A stretch of 64,000 nt of DNA from Chlorops oryzae (Eukaryota > Arthropoda > Insecta > Diptera > Chloropidae). The notes beneath the pieces were generated by a model that saw nothing but the letters and a program-made list of their open reading frames with translations, had not been told where the DNA came from and did not search any database. The translations under genes and the position numbers were made by a program. Below, piece by piece: positions 44,885-58,299 of the stretch; positions within the stretch are counted from its first letter, which is position 1; the number at the start of each line of letters is the position of its first letter. The stretch lies in NCBI GenBank assembly GCA_020466095.1, contig CM035807.1, forward strand, positions 45,942,398 through 46,006,397, written 5' to 3'.

Positions 44885-45660
44885 CACCATTTCTGCCCCA
44901 AACAAGCAACTGGGGCTGGCAGATCCCTCTAGGATCCGACAAGATCCTCGTCCAGAAGTTTGTGCAGGAGGGGCCCAGCCAGTTGCAGGAAATAATTAGT
45001 GCGTAGCGCAAGGCAGTATGTCCGTTTTTCGCCGTAGCCATAGCCGCTATAGGGGCGAGCCCATAATCAAACGGATTTAACGAACCATTTTCTCTTGGGT
45101 TTGATCGCAACCGCTAAGACGCGCCTCGCCGTTCCACCAAGCCAAAATAATCATAAATTAGTGAGCCCGATCGTATCAAGTAGAACGCACACGTCCTCCC
45201 GCTTAAAAATTTAATAAGTTGTAATGAACCTTTTCCCAGCCGGGGTATTTACTCAGCCGAGTAACCAAAATCCAGTCCTTACAAAAATTTATAAATAAGG
45301 AACACACAATCTAGACGTTATAAGAAATGTTTATTTTTAAAAGAAGATTTTAAAGAAGAGAGCGAGACTGCTTCTTTAAGGCAGTCCCAACGTAGGGTTG
45401 CAACGGCGCGGAGCTGGTGGCTTACGCTTCGTGGTCTGCGTCACGCGTTACTCTCCAGCGGTGGTGTTCAGGCGGCTGTTCGGTCGTAGCTGCACGGTCG
45501 TAGACCCCAGTGGGTCTTTGGGTATATATTTCTTGGTATGACTTTCGTCAGAATGGCTTACGTGCTGATATACGCGCCTACAGTCGTCCGTCCGTTTGTA
45601 TTACGGAAACTCGTTGGCGTTTGCGTTTGAAAAAGGTTTTCGGAATGTGGTTATCAAGAG
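44885..45660. other. Unassigned stretch
   Basis: A minus-strand frame (45110-44832, 92 codons) shows no family I know. The rest is noncoding. On the minus strand TGGTGGAACGGCG near 45140 could be a primer site of an unknown LTR element. Confidence 0.3.
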
Positions 45661-45663
45661 CTT

Positions 45664-46770
45664 GACGCATGCACGTGTGACACAGGTACGGACGCTTAAT
45701 CCACACGTGCGTGATCAACAAAGTTACGGTAACAGCGGTGACGCGTATGCGTGCGGAACAGGTACAAACGCTTTATACCCGCGGACACGATCACAGAGTT
45801 AAACGCAGACGTCTCGACCGTAATCGATTTGTCGTTAGTGCGTCGGAGCAGTGTGCGTTAGCATGAACAAAGTCTGCGTGAAAATTATTGTCAAGATTTG
45901 ACGCATGCACGTGTGGCACAGGTACAGACGCTTAATCCACACGTGCGTGGTCAACAAAGTTACGGTAACAGCGGTGACGCGTGTGCGTGCGGAACAGGTA
46001 CGAACGCTTTATACCCGCGGACACGATCACAGAGTTAAACGCAGACGTCTCGACCGTAATCGATTTGTCGTTAGTGCGTCGGAGCAGTGTGCGTTAGCAT
46101 GAACAAAGTCTGCGTGAAAATTATTGTCAAGATTTGACGCATGCACGTTTGGCACAGGTACACACGCTTAATCCACACGTGCGTGATCAACAAAGTTACG
46201 GTAACAGCGGCGACGTGTGTGGGTGCGGAACAGGTACGAACGCTTAATCCAGGCGGACACGATCACAGAGTTACCCGCAGCCGTCTCGACCGTAATCGAT
46301 TCGTCGTTAGTCCGTCTGAGCAGTATGCGTTAGCATGAACAAAGTCTGCGTGAAAATTATTGTCAAGATTTGACGCATGCACGTGTGGCACAGGTACAGA
46401 TGCTTAATCCACACGTGCGTGATCAACAAAGTTACGGTAACAGCGGTGACGAGTGTGCGTGCGGAACAGGTACGAACGCTTAACCCCCCGCGGACACGAT
46501 CACAGAGTTACCCGCAGCCGTCTCGACCGTAATCGATTCGTCGTTAGTCCGTCTGAGCAGTATGCGTTAGCATGAACAAAGTCTGCGTGAAAATTATTTT
46601 CAAGATTTGACGCATGCACGTGTGGCACAGGTACAGATGCTTAATCCACACGTGCGTGATCAACAAAGTTACGGTAACAGCGGATACGCGTGTGCGTGCG
46701 GAACAGGTACGAACGCTTAATCCACGCGGACACGATCACAGAGTTACACGCAGCCGTCTCAACAAGATCT
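45664..46770. repeat. 236-bp minisatellite, about 4.7 copies
   Basis: The anchor GACGCATGCACG starts at 45664, 45900, 46136, 46372 and 46609, a period of 236-237 bp. Each unit has GGAACAGGTACGAACGCTT, CGGACACGATCACAGAGTTA and CGACCGTAATCGAT. Frames of 65-103 codons repeat with the units; I treat them as by-products. The last unit breaks off near 46765. Confidence 0.93.
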
Positions 46771-46779
46771 ACTTTCACG

Positions 46780-47317
46780 CTATTTGGTATTCGCGTTCTC
46801 GGCGAAAAACTTACCCACGTGTTATGGCAGAAGATATACTTGCTTTTAGACGCGCTCCAAAATCTTTTGTCTCGATGGGCGTTGATGGCGTTGACGTTGA
46901 TTGTAGGATGATCCGTCCGAGTTGATATCTCGAAGACCCGTTGTGTTGCTGATGCGATGACGAAGACAAGAAAGCGATTTTCCTTGCTGTTCACGCTTTT
47001 ATATCCGTTTTACAGCTGGCAGCCGTATAGTGATGTCATTCTTAGCTCGATATATTGTCCGATACATGAAGTCGTTTATATCGTTCTGGTGGTGAGATTT
47101 CGTGAAATGCTGTTCGTTACCTTCGTTAAAGGTACTTTGCATGGTGTAATTGTCGGCTTCGACACGATTGCACAACTATATCCAAATAGGTTCTCTGGCG
47201 CTTGGTTCATAATTTTAACATTTATTAGGGTGTTCAACACCAAAAGAAAATAAAAATTCCAATTCTAAATAACATAATACTTCCGCAAGTTCGCGTGAAT
47301 TCTCGCTCGACTGGTAA
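46780..47317. other. Stretch between the minisatellite and mariner
   Basis: No coding domain is seen. On the minus strand GGATATAAAAGCG near 47000 is TATA-like and AATAAA lies near 47220, which could fit a long LTR in minus orientation that includes the minisatellite. This is speculative. Confidence 0.3.
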
Positions 47318-47319
47318 TA

Positions 47320-49635
<2,316 letters not shown>

Positions 49636-50818
49636 AGGTTTGCGATAACTTGTTGCCATTTTAAAGGTAATTTCATTATGCCTCTCTCATAGAAGCCCTC
49701 GTTCCTATTAGCAAAAAATTGAGAGTCGAATTTCAGAAGCCTCTCTTGAAGCGAATGTTTCACCAGCAAAATTGTTCGCCATGGACAGGAACAGATGGTA
49801 ATCACTTGGTGCCAGGTCCGGACTATAAGGTGGATGCAGAAGAACCTCCCAACCAAACTCCGGAGCTTCTGGCGAGTCACTATCGATGTGTGTGGCCTGG
49901 CGTTGTCCTGATGGAACACAATTCCTCTCCTATTGGCCAAAGCTGGCCGCTTATGGGCGATTGCTTCCTTCAGACGGTCCAATTGTTGACAGTAGAGTTC
50001 CGAGTTAAGAGTTTTGCCGTATGGGAGCAGCTCATAGTAGATAATTCCCTGCCAATCCCACCAAACACACAGCAAAACCTTCCTGGCCGTCAATCCTGGC
50101 TTGGCCACCGTTTCCGCCGTTCACCGTGTTTCGACCACGACCGTTTTCGCTTGACGTTGTCGTAAGTGACCCACTTTTATCACCAGTCACCAACCGCTTC
50201 AGAAATGGGTCGATTTTGTTGCGGTTCAGCAGCGATTCGCAGATGAAATTCGGTCTATGAGGTTTTTGCGTTAACTCGTGTGGCACCCATACATCGAGCT
50301 TCTTTGTGTATCCAGCCTTATTCAAATGGTTCCAAACGGTTTTTTGTGCAATCTTTAGCTCTTTTGCAATCGAAACAGTGCTAACATGACGGTCGGACTC
50401 GATAATTTCCATGATTTTATCGACATTTTCGACAATTGGCCTTCCAGTGCGTGTGCATCCTTGACATCGAAGTTACCGGAACGGAATCGACGAAACCAAA
50501 ATTGCGCATGATTGGCTGTTACAGTATCAGGTCCATAAACGCTATTCACATTTTCAGCCGCCTGGCTTGCGTTTTCTCCCTTATCGAAGAAAAACTGTAA
50601 AATTTAGCGAATTTTCTCTTTGCTGATGTCCATCTTTGACAAGCTACTCAAACAAAACTGAATCAATCAATCAAAAAAGTGTCAAAAAAGCTTTTTTAGT
50701 AGGAACTGTCATCTTTCTAATGCCCCCTAGCGGAACACGATCGACTTATACAACGCGAGATGCAGATAAATAACGCCATCTATGGAAAAATAATGGATTA
50801 TCTTTTTACTACACCTAA
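49636..50818 (-). mobile_element. Mariner copy, nearly full length
   Basis: Minus-strand mariner of the same family, ending at 50818 with ...CACCTAA and TA. It lacks about 110 bp at the left. The transposase reading (50640-49640) shows HQDNARPH and the DDD region but has frameshifts, for example in QKPHRPNFICESL. Inactive. Confidence 0.9.
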
Positions 50819-51189
50819 TATATTCATAGATTCAAGATTTTGTGAGCCATCACAAAGTAAAAAAAACTAGCAAAGAAACGTGAATGGAATCAACCAGACA
50901 CAAAAAAAAAAACAAAAAAAATATATATAAAGCCGCCAAGAAGGCAATATTTCTCTTAAAAATTCAACATTCAAAATTTAAATGCCTGACATTAACACAC
51001 ATGAAAATTGAGTCTAAGGGAACCAAGTATATTGAAGATTTCTAAGCAAATGTCGTAAAATTTTTTCTTTTATTAAAAAATGATCAAAAAAATTCAATTT
51101 AGTTCGGAAGAGGAACAAATAATTATAGATTTCGTTAAGTCGAAAGAGATTTTGTACAATGTCAAAAGCAAATAATATAGAGACGGCAA

Positions 51190-51790
51190 AAAGATAAATA
51201 GATTTAAGCTGCTGCAGAGCACCGTCGGCCAGCACGTGTTGCAAGTGGTGCCATTGAACATGTTGGCATTTCAATATTTGTAATATTGCCGAACGACGAT
51301 TCGGACGGAGAAAAAAGTTTTTCAGAACGCATCATGTTATTTAATACGCACGCAGCCAATACTATATTGGCAATTTCCTCCACATATGTTTGAATTGGCG
51401 TAAAAAGTATTCGCATACATGACGACATAACGCCTTAATGAATTTTCTGTCGTTCTTCTTGCTCTCGAATGTCTGTAGTTATAGATTGCTTTGTCGTGTT
51501 CATGCAATAGATTGGTCCCGTGGGTACGGTTTTATAATGTTGACTGTCAAGGTAAAAGCTTCGTCACCGAGAATAACGTTAGACAATACGATATCCATGA
51601 ATGGAATTGCGGGTGGTGGTGGGATATTGAATTCGCCTCGATCGATCGCCTTTCCCATTGAGCTCTAAAGAAATATTCCTGCATCGCCTTATCGTCCATA
51701 TGAGCCAACGTCGATAGCAACAAATTTCAAATTAGCGTAGACGATCACCAACAAGACAATGGAATGATATTCTTTATAGTTGAAAAATGC
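51190..51790 (-). pseudogene. PIF/Harbinger nuclease, C-terminal half
   Basis: Minus-strand reading in several frames: FVAIDVGSYGR (catalytic Asp region), IGKAIDRGEFNIPPPPAIP-like sequence, VILGDEAFTLTVNI and IKPYPRDQS, then SCMRILFTPIQTYVEEIANI and VLAACVLNNMMRSE (51428-51204). These are the ordered motifs of the DDE nuclease of PIF/Harbinger transposons. Stops and frameshifts make it dead. 50821-51189 to its left holds nothing recognisable. Confidence 0.82.
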
Positions 51791-51869
51791 CGAACCGGCG
51801 TTTTCGGGGCTATCTCCTACAGACAGATATCTGAAAGAAGAAATTGTTATTATTGGTTCCATTTTATAA

Positions 51870-52628
51870 TTTTTTTTTTTCAGTTGAAGCTGTCAAGAAG
51901 AAATGGGTCGTTATGCGCGACTACTTCATGCGACACAGAGACAAAAAACGACAGGGTCGGCCGCTTCTGTTACAAAGTCAAAGAGAGAACAATCCTTGAT
52001 GTTTTTGCTGGATACGTCGCTACTGAAGCGCTTGTGAGAATTCCTTGAATGCAATTTATGATTGAAATGTGATGATGGATTCGAGGTTTCCCATTTTAGG
52101 ATGATAACCAATATACCACAACGCGAAACTGAAGAATACCTGCATTAATTTGACGAAGATCACATGTTGGGCGACTATGTACAAAGCCAAACCGATGAAG
52201 AAGAATTTCAATGCAAACATGGGCGAAAGGAAACAGCGTGTGAAGCACAGTCTGCCACAGTTAGCGACCATCCTTTCAGTGGTTTCAGTTTCTGCGACGA
52301 TGGCACCACGAGCACAGTTTGCAAAACTCCGCCAAACGCACAAAGCAAGCGAAAGCATACTTCAGCGAAAACCAGAACCGATGATATCCGCGAATTCCTT
52401 CAACGCAAGCGACCAATTCCAATAAGCTTCATTCCACCAACGCCACCACCAAAATTCGGTGTGCATTTCTTCGATGTAAGGGCGACTACAGTAAAAACTT
52501 TTCCTCCGCTGTCGATTGCCAAAGTCAAGCTACAAATTGCGAAAATTGTGAAGAAGAAATTCCTTGTGCGGAACGCAACGCATCGTCGATTTAAACTATC
52601 CAACTTATCAATGATGAATCAAACCTAG
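51870..52628 (+). pseudogene. MADF-BESS DNA-binding partner gene of Harbinger
   Basis: Plus strand. The start shows the end of a MADF domain (AVKKKWVVMRDYFMRHRDKK). After a frame break an ORF (52164-52628, 154 aa) runs to a BESS-like C-terminal motif (HFFDVRATTVKTFPPLSIAK). In insects many PIF/Harbinger elements carry such a second protein that binds DNA and helps the nuclease. The first exon or N-terminal MADF part is missing or decayed. Confidence 0.65.
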
Positions 52629-53016
52629 AAAATGTTCCATCAACACCATACACATAATCCCACCAAACTTGTCATATCCCAATGTGATACATAGTTTGAG
52701 TTCGGATGGAATTGATTTGGGATTGAAATTCGTTGGAATTCCTTTTATGTCCGTTTTTATTTGAGCAAGTTTTATTTGAAATAGATGCGGAGACAAACGA
52801 AACTCCGTATCGTCATCTACCAAACACCGCTCTATCAACACATGGTGCACACCTTCCCATGTTCTTTGTTTGTACATCACATGCGAACGTTTTCTTTTTT
52901 TTCTCGATGGCCAACAACAACGAAATGCAATCCAAATCTTCATCAAATTCAAACTCTGCTTGGCTGTTTGCAGCAATCCGAACATTCGCCTCATATATTT
53001 CGTCTGCTGAACACAT
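52608..53016 (-). pseudogene. PIF/Harbinger nuclease, N-terminal part
   Basis: Minus-strand reading: acidic AEFEFDEDLDCISLLLAIEK, then RSHVMYKQRTWEGVHHVLIE and DDDTEFRLSPHLFQIKLAQI, the conserved region before the catalytic core of Harbinger nucleases. It is separated from the C-terminal half by the oppositely oriented MADF-BESS gene. The segment with the first catalytic Asp is not visible. Confidence 0.7.
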
Positions 53017-53089
53017 TATTCAAATTAGTTATATTTTATTTCGTCGAAATACGTCCCGACTTTCAGTCTTCTCTGACTTTTAAGTGATT

Positions 53090-53435
53090 CAGTTTTCAGC
53101 ATCTACATATCAAACAGAAACTGCGGCAGAAAACACACCCAACTGCTTTAAAAGCTTTAAGGCTGACGAGCGCATTTATTTAATTAAGGACAAGTTACCA
53201 TAACAAAAACAATTTTTATGTTAAAATGAAAGCTATGCAAAATAATATTAAAAAAAATGAAGGAAGGAATCTATAGTTTCCGTGTATGTATGACTGAGAT
53301 CATAAAAATAATTTTTTTTTCTTTTTCAAAAACATTTATAACATTTTTATATGGTGTCCGTCTGATCAAACCTAAACTCTTTGTCCTTTCCATTAGAAAC
53401 TTGCTATAAAAATTTTATTTTCTTTGAAACTCCAA
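53090..53435. other. Spacer
   Basis: AT-rich; I see no gene or repeat. Confidence 0.4.
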
Positions 53436-53438
53436 TAA

Positions 53439-54102
53439 TAGCCTTTTTACACTAACATAGGAAACCTTGGTTTGCGTTCGTAACCTAAATGCAAACCTAG
53501 CGCCTTTACACTGCACTTATCGAGGTTACGTTTGACAGTTCATTTTTCTTTTTTTTAAATAAATACATACTTATACTTGTTTGTGAGATTGTGAATTTTA
53601 TCACGAACTTCCACAGGAGCTCTGAAAAAATTTCTTTTCGCCATTTCATCACAAATCTCGGCATACACATGGCCGTTTTTTCTGTTCCCACGTAGTCCAT
53701 CTATATTTTCAGCCCACAATTCGATTAGGGCACATTCCGCATCTTCGCTCCACACCTTCTTTTTCTTTTTTTCCCCGAAAACCTTTTCTTTTAATTCCTT
53801 ATTCATTTCCTTTTCAAAAACTTCGATTTGACTTCAACTTCAACTTCTTATTCTTTTTCTCATTCTTCTTCTTCTTTAATTCATTCCCCATTCAACGCAA
53901 ATTGCCATTTCACAGGGAATTTCTCACAATATATGTCAGTTTATTGAATGCAACCCTGTGCCTTATTGAGGTTTGGGACTGGGTTAGCGCCAAACCCACC
54001 ACTTCACTGGGTTTGCTTTTGTATGGGAAACCGAGCGGTTTGATACTGGGTTTGGCAGCAAACCTAGATAAACGAGGTAACCCCGTATGTGTAAAAAGGC
54101 TA
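53439..54102. mobile_element. TAA-flanked element with a Myb/SANT ORF
   Basis: Inverted ends TAGCCTTTTTACAC with TAA on both sides (53436-53438 and 54103-54105) and inner subterminal matches (AACCTAG, GGTTTGC). TAA duplication and ends suit PIF/Harbinger. At 664 bp it is non-autonomous. Confidence 0.78.
53555..53806 (-). CDS. Myb/SANT-like DNA-binding ORF (83 aa)
   Basis: Basic start (VFGEKKKKKVWSEDAE), then LIELWAENIDGLRG and YAEICDEMAKRNFFRAPVEV, and a helix ending NLTNKYK. This is the layout of a Myb/SANT-like (trihelix-type) DNA-binding domain of the kind found as the second protein in PIF/Harbinger elements. It sits inside the TAA-flanked element and probably represents a truncated copy of that gene. 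The frame is open, but the protein would lack everything after the domain. Confidence 0.6.
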   Translation of the reverse strand: MNKELKEKVFGEKKKKKVWSEDAECALIELWAENIDGLRGNRKNGHVYAEICDEMAKRNFFRAPVEVRDKIHNLTNKYKYVFI

Positions 54103-54105
54103 TAA

Positions 54106-54815
54106 AGATAATTCCTTTTGGTTGTAATCAAGTGATAGCGCTTTTAGATCTGAACTTTTCTTCCTGGCTGCTCTTCTTTTTTACATTTTCCTGCTCTTTC
54201 CTCAGCAACAAATTCTTAATAGAACTTCCTGTTTCATAAGGCGCCAAAAATTCCGCACTAATATTCGTTGTTGCAAAAATTCAATTTGACGTACTTTTGT
54301 ACCAAAAGTATTTTATTCCTTTCCTTTATGGCTATAGCTGTAATCTGTATGGCTTCCTTTGCTTTCCTCCTTTCAGGTTGATATTTTCCTTATTTTTATA
54401 GCTAGTTTGAATTTTATTGTTTAAATGCAACTCCGGGGTAAAAAAATGTCATCAGCAAAAAATGCAACTCTTCTAAAAGCTCTTTTTCATTATTTCCTCT
54501 TTCTTTTTCGCTTCAACATATGTGTTCTTTGTAGCATCAGCTGATCTTGACATTTCTTCAAGCTAAAAAAATTATCAAATCACAGAAAAAACTTTTACAA
54601 AAAGGAAAGCCCCAGGGACTTTTGAAATTGTCGGATCAGCGGAGTTATGATCCTCAACTTTGGGTAATTAGTTTTTTCCTATGTATTCAGCTGGAACCTA
54701 CATTATTCATTTTCATTCCAGATTAGATTACAAATCTTACGTTTTTTTCTTTTTATTTTTTTTTCTTATCCCAATCAATCGCTAATTTACACCCTCCATT
54801 GTTTTTCTTTACAGG
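54106..54815. other. Unassigned AT-rich stretch
   Basis: Pyrimidine-rich, with no coding domain or clear repeat on either strand. Confidence 0.4.
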
Positions 54816-54827
54816 CTACGTAACAGG

Positions 54828-55140
54828 ATCAAACGTTTCGGTTAGCACGATTCCGCCACAAACTATCAGAATTTGAATTTGAGATTTGTTACAAATCTGG
54901 AGGTCATACTGTCATACATCTTGCTAGATCGGCAATATTGATCTATTTAAGCGAAGCTTCGATCTATGGAAGCGGAATTTGAGCTTGGAATCGAAATTAA
55001 TAAACAGATCTTAACTTTGGCGCACCACTTACGAGCCAGGACGACAAAGTGTGGTTCTCAGTGCTAGGGATTAGGGCAGTTAAGTAAGCCAGAATAGGAT
55101 TATTTTATTTTCGAAGGACTTTAATAAACAAAAATTAAAA
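54828..55140 (+). mobile_element. Gypsy-1-family relic: RNase H joined to an LTR end
   Basis: 54828-54902 reads FRLARFRHKLSEFEFE, the RNase H block also seen in Gypsy-1 near 9700-9640. It runs directly into 54903-55140, the reverse complement of the Gypsy-1 LTR R-U5 part (TATTGATCTATTTAAG, GAGCCAGGACGACAAAG, AATAAACA). Everything between RNase H and the LTR is gone. This copy is on the opposite strand to Gypsy-1. Confidence 0.82.
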
Positions 55141-55689
55141 ACTGAAAAAAACTGGGGGGGAGGTGTTTATATTTTAAATTTTTTAATTTGTGCCAAAGAG
55201 TGCATTGGAAATACAATTTAAAACAACATAGTCAGATTGACGACGGGGGCGTTTTAACACCCACAAAAAAACAATTGTCCACAATATAAGATTTCAATAG
55301 CTCGAAATGAGAGTTTTTCTGATGTTACAAAACGGGCATCGGATTTAGAATCAGCGAGCCCAAAAACATATGGTAGAGGTAGTAAGATACCCAGATCAGT
55401 CCAAAAAAAAAATTTCGTGTGGCTGTGTAATTCACAAAAACCGAAAAATTTAATGCTATTTTCAAACATGTTTGTGAGAAAAATTAATGTACATTAAAAA
55501 TCCGAAATTAAGCAGATAAGACAGAAGAGCACATAACAGGAACTGTTGGATGTCACATGCGCACAAATAGTTCTTATACCCTATTGCGTTAAAAAATACA
55601 ACAAAAGAAGCACCGGCGTTCAGAATCAAGTAAACATAAAACTGGGGTAAACAACCAAAGCAAATGTTCGTAAGTATTAAGACTATCAG
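55141..55689. other. Unassigned stretch
   Basis: No domain seen. A minus-strand frame 55469-55254 has no family signature. Confidence 0.4.
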
Positions 55690-57420
55690 ACGATTGGCTT
55701 AGCGGAGTAAGCGGCAAGACAAGAGTGTATGTCGATGTGAATGATGTCTAATGGTTTAGTGGGTGTTTCAGGTATTTGAAATTTAATTTTTTGAGGGTGT
55801 CTATCATATTTCATTTCCTGACATTTTGCCTGAGATATTTTGTTTTTCATAAAAGGGAAATAATAATTCCTTTTGAGGTGTCGATAAGTTTCGTCTATAC
55901 CCCTATGATTATTATTTTTATGATATTCGCGAATGAGTTCTTCTTGCGCGTCGTATACCTTAAATATTTTGCAACGAGCGAAATATTTGGAATACATTTC
56001 TTGTATACAAAGAGTGCAAAATAAAATATTGAGGCAAATAACAAGTGCCCCATGGTATGTTAGAAACTCTAACATCCATAAAGACCTTAATATCCCTTTA
56101 GTAAAGGACATTATAAATGTCTTCATCCCCAAATATAAAGCTAAATTATTAACTCATCCAAACGAACTGGCCAGGCGACTACTCGATGAACCCTCTAATA
56201 CACGGCTAAGAAGAAAATCCTTGATGGCAACATAAAGCTATATGACAGATACTATTAAAAAAAAAAAAAAAAAATCATTACTTGTATATTTGTAAATAAG
56301 AAGAAAAAACAAATATGTAACTGCTTTAGCACACTTTTTAGTCTTAAGATTTGAACAACAAATTGTTAATTCCACTAAGGAAGATTCAATTAAAAGAAAA
56401 AAGAGAAAAAAAAATTGCTTGTATGATTTTAAATTTGGAGTCGTCAGCACGGATTGCTGTCAATTTTTTAGGAACTAGGTGATTTTTTAGAATGTTTGCA
56501 ATATCTTCGTTTATAAAATTTCTTTTTTTGGATGATTCTTCTTTGTTTATTTTGAAAAAGTAATTTGATTTGTTCTTTAGCTACATTTGTGGATTTTATC
56601 AGTATAAGTTGGAGGTTGAAATCATTAATTGGTTTTCAGAAATGGAAATCCCGTCTTGTAAGTTTTCTACTGCCGAGTGTATTGTTGTTCCGCAAGTCCG
56701 CTGTAAGGATAATGAGTCATTGACATGTAGTTCAAGATTTGGAATTTTAGTTCTACTTAGAGCATCAGCATAAGTGTTTATTTTACTTTTTTTGTAAATT
56801 ATTTCATAATCAAATTCTTCTAATTTTAGACGCCATCTAACTAATTTTGAATTTGGTTCCTTTAAACTCGTCAACCATGTTAATGGACGACGGTCAGTGA
56901 TAATTTTGAATTTATGCCCATATAAATATGGTCTGAAGTATTTAGTAGCCCAAACGATAGCTAGAAGTTCTTTTTCGATTGTCGAATAATTTATTTCAGA
57001 GTCAGAAAGAGTGGTTTGTCGCTTCCAATATGCCCTTGTGACAGTACGGCTCCTAATGCAAAATTACTAGCATCCGTTGTAAGTATGAACGGCTTTGTAA
57101 AATCGGGGTATTGAAGGATAGGGTCGTTAGTAAGAAGTCTTGCAAATTTCAAAAGCTTTGACGTAGCTACATATCCGCAAATTGTATTACCCTATTTTTT
57201 TTTAAACATTCGGTTAACGGTTTCGTGAGTTTTGCAAAATCTTTTAAAAATTTTCTGTAGTACCCTTAAAGGCCTAAGAGTGATTTAATCTCTTTTTGGG
57301 TTTTTGGCAATGGAAAGTTTTTGACAGCGTGTACTTTAGAGGGATCCGGTTTAATTCCAAAAGTTGAGACGACGTGTCCTAAGAAGCAAATGTTGCTCAA
57401 TGAGAAGTCCCTCTTAATGA
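55690..57420 (-). pseudogene. pol: Gypsy-5 pol relic: RT end, RNase H, integrase start
   Basis: Minus strand, in the style of 17.6/297-like elements. 57420-57200 carries an RT thumb with a GIKPDPSKVHAV-like block and NFPLPKTQKEI. 57120-57040 has [20 protein letters not shown] (RNase H). 56874-56599 has SKLVRWRLKLEEFDYEI and INTYADALSR. The integrase zinc region and start of the core lie in 55990-55690 (EELIREYHKNNNHRGI, KPLDIIHIDIHS). Many stops; a Jockey LINE interrupts the spacer before integrase. Confidence 0.85.
55998..56274 (+). mobile_element. 5'-truncated Jockey-type LINE with poly(A)
   Basis: The plus strand encodes the extreme C terminus of a Jockey-clade ORF2 (KILRQITSAPWYVRNSNIHK, YKAKLLTHPNELARRLLDE, RLRRKSL, stop at 56233-56235), followed after about 20 bp by an 18-A tail ending at 56274. 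CTTGTATA appears on both sides (about 55990 and 56280), a possible short target duplication. It inserted into Gypsy-5. Confidence 0.82.
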
Positions 57421-57429
57421 TCGGAGTAG

Positions 57430-57720
57430 ATTCACTCCGTTTTTTTAAAATAATTTTGACGTTTACGCCCTTTTTTCAAATATACTCCATTTAAAATTTT
57501 TCCACACCGACAATACACATGAAGAAAAATAAAAAATTTAAGTGTTAATTGAAATTTTTGGTCTATGTAAACGATTGGCCTTTATCATGTTTCGCAATTT
57601 ACTCAAATTTTAATATCTTATCCGTTTTTTGCCATTGCTTGCATTGTATCAGTGATGCCAGAACTGCAGATTTTTTGGTAAATCTAGCAGTGGAAACAAA
57701 TCCATCATTGCAGCTAGCAT
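57430..57720. other. Spacer
   Basis: No gene or repeat recognised. Confidence 0.35.
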
Positions 57721-57725
57721 GGTAC

Positions 57726-57836
57726 TTGGTCTGTTCGCGTACTGCACGCAATTGCCCAAAACTGCCTAATTTTCATACAGTTTTCAAAAAATTGGGCAGT
57801 TTTGGGCAGTTTTGTTCAGTACGGGTACAGACCTAA
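57726..57836. mobile_element. Very short inverted-repeat element
   Basis: TTGGTCTGTTCGCGTACTGC at the left pairs with the complement of CAGTACGGGTACAGACCTAA at the right. Inner arms repeat TTGCCCAAAACTGCC / GGGCAGTTTTGGGCAG. It is only 111 bp, with no coding. Confidence 0.55.
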
Positions 57837-58142
57837 TAAAGGATTAAGATCAGTGCTGTCAAGTCTTTACTCAGAATCTCCAAGCATCACATTTGCACCT
57901 GAATTTATATGTTAGGAGTTGCAAATATCCCTTTTACCCTACGAAATAAAAACTACAGAATACAGAAAAACTAAAAGAGTTGTTCTTTGATGCTTATATT
58001 TTTTCAAAAAAATCTCAAAAAATCAGGTTCAAGATATAAGTTCCCTTATACAGTAGATGCTTTATACGTTCAAGAAAATGCCCCGTCTGATCTTTAATCG
58101 ATAACACTTATTCATAAATCATGGCACATAGCTGCTTAGACC

Positions 58143-58280
58143 GCATCTACATTAGGGGGAAAAACACGGCTCACTGGAAAGAAACACATGAGAGGGAAGG
58201 TGATGTAATGTCTTCCGTCTCTATCACTCTCATATGTTTCTTTTCAGTGAGTCGTGCTTTGCCCCCTAATGTAAAACCGG
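58143..58280. repeat. Fold-back element
   Basis: Arms CTACATTAGGGGG ... CACATGAGAG and CTCTCATATGTTTC ... CCCCCTAATGTAAAAC are near complements around a short centre. Confidence 0.6.
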
Positions 58281-58299
58281 ACTTACTCTACGCCAATAT

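Noticed and set aside
45664..46770. CRISPR array
   Set aside because: Units are contiguous 236-bp tandem copies without spacers, in a eukaryotic context.
45596..46925. Repeated 65-103 codon frames as a gene family
   Set aside because: They repeat with the 236-bp satellite unit and show no domain or start context.
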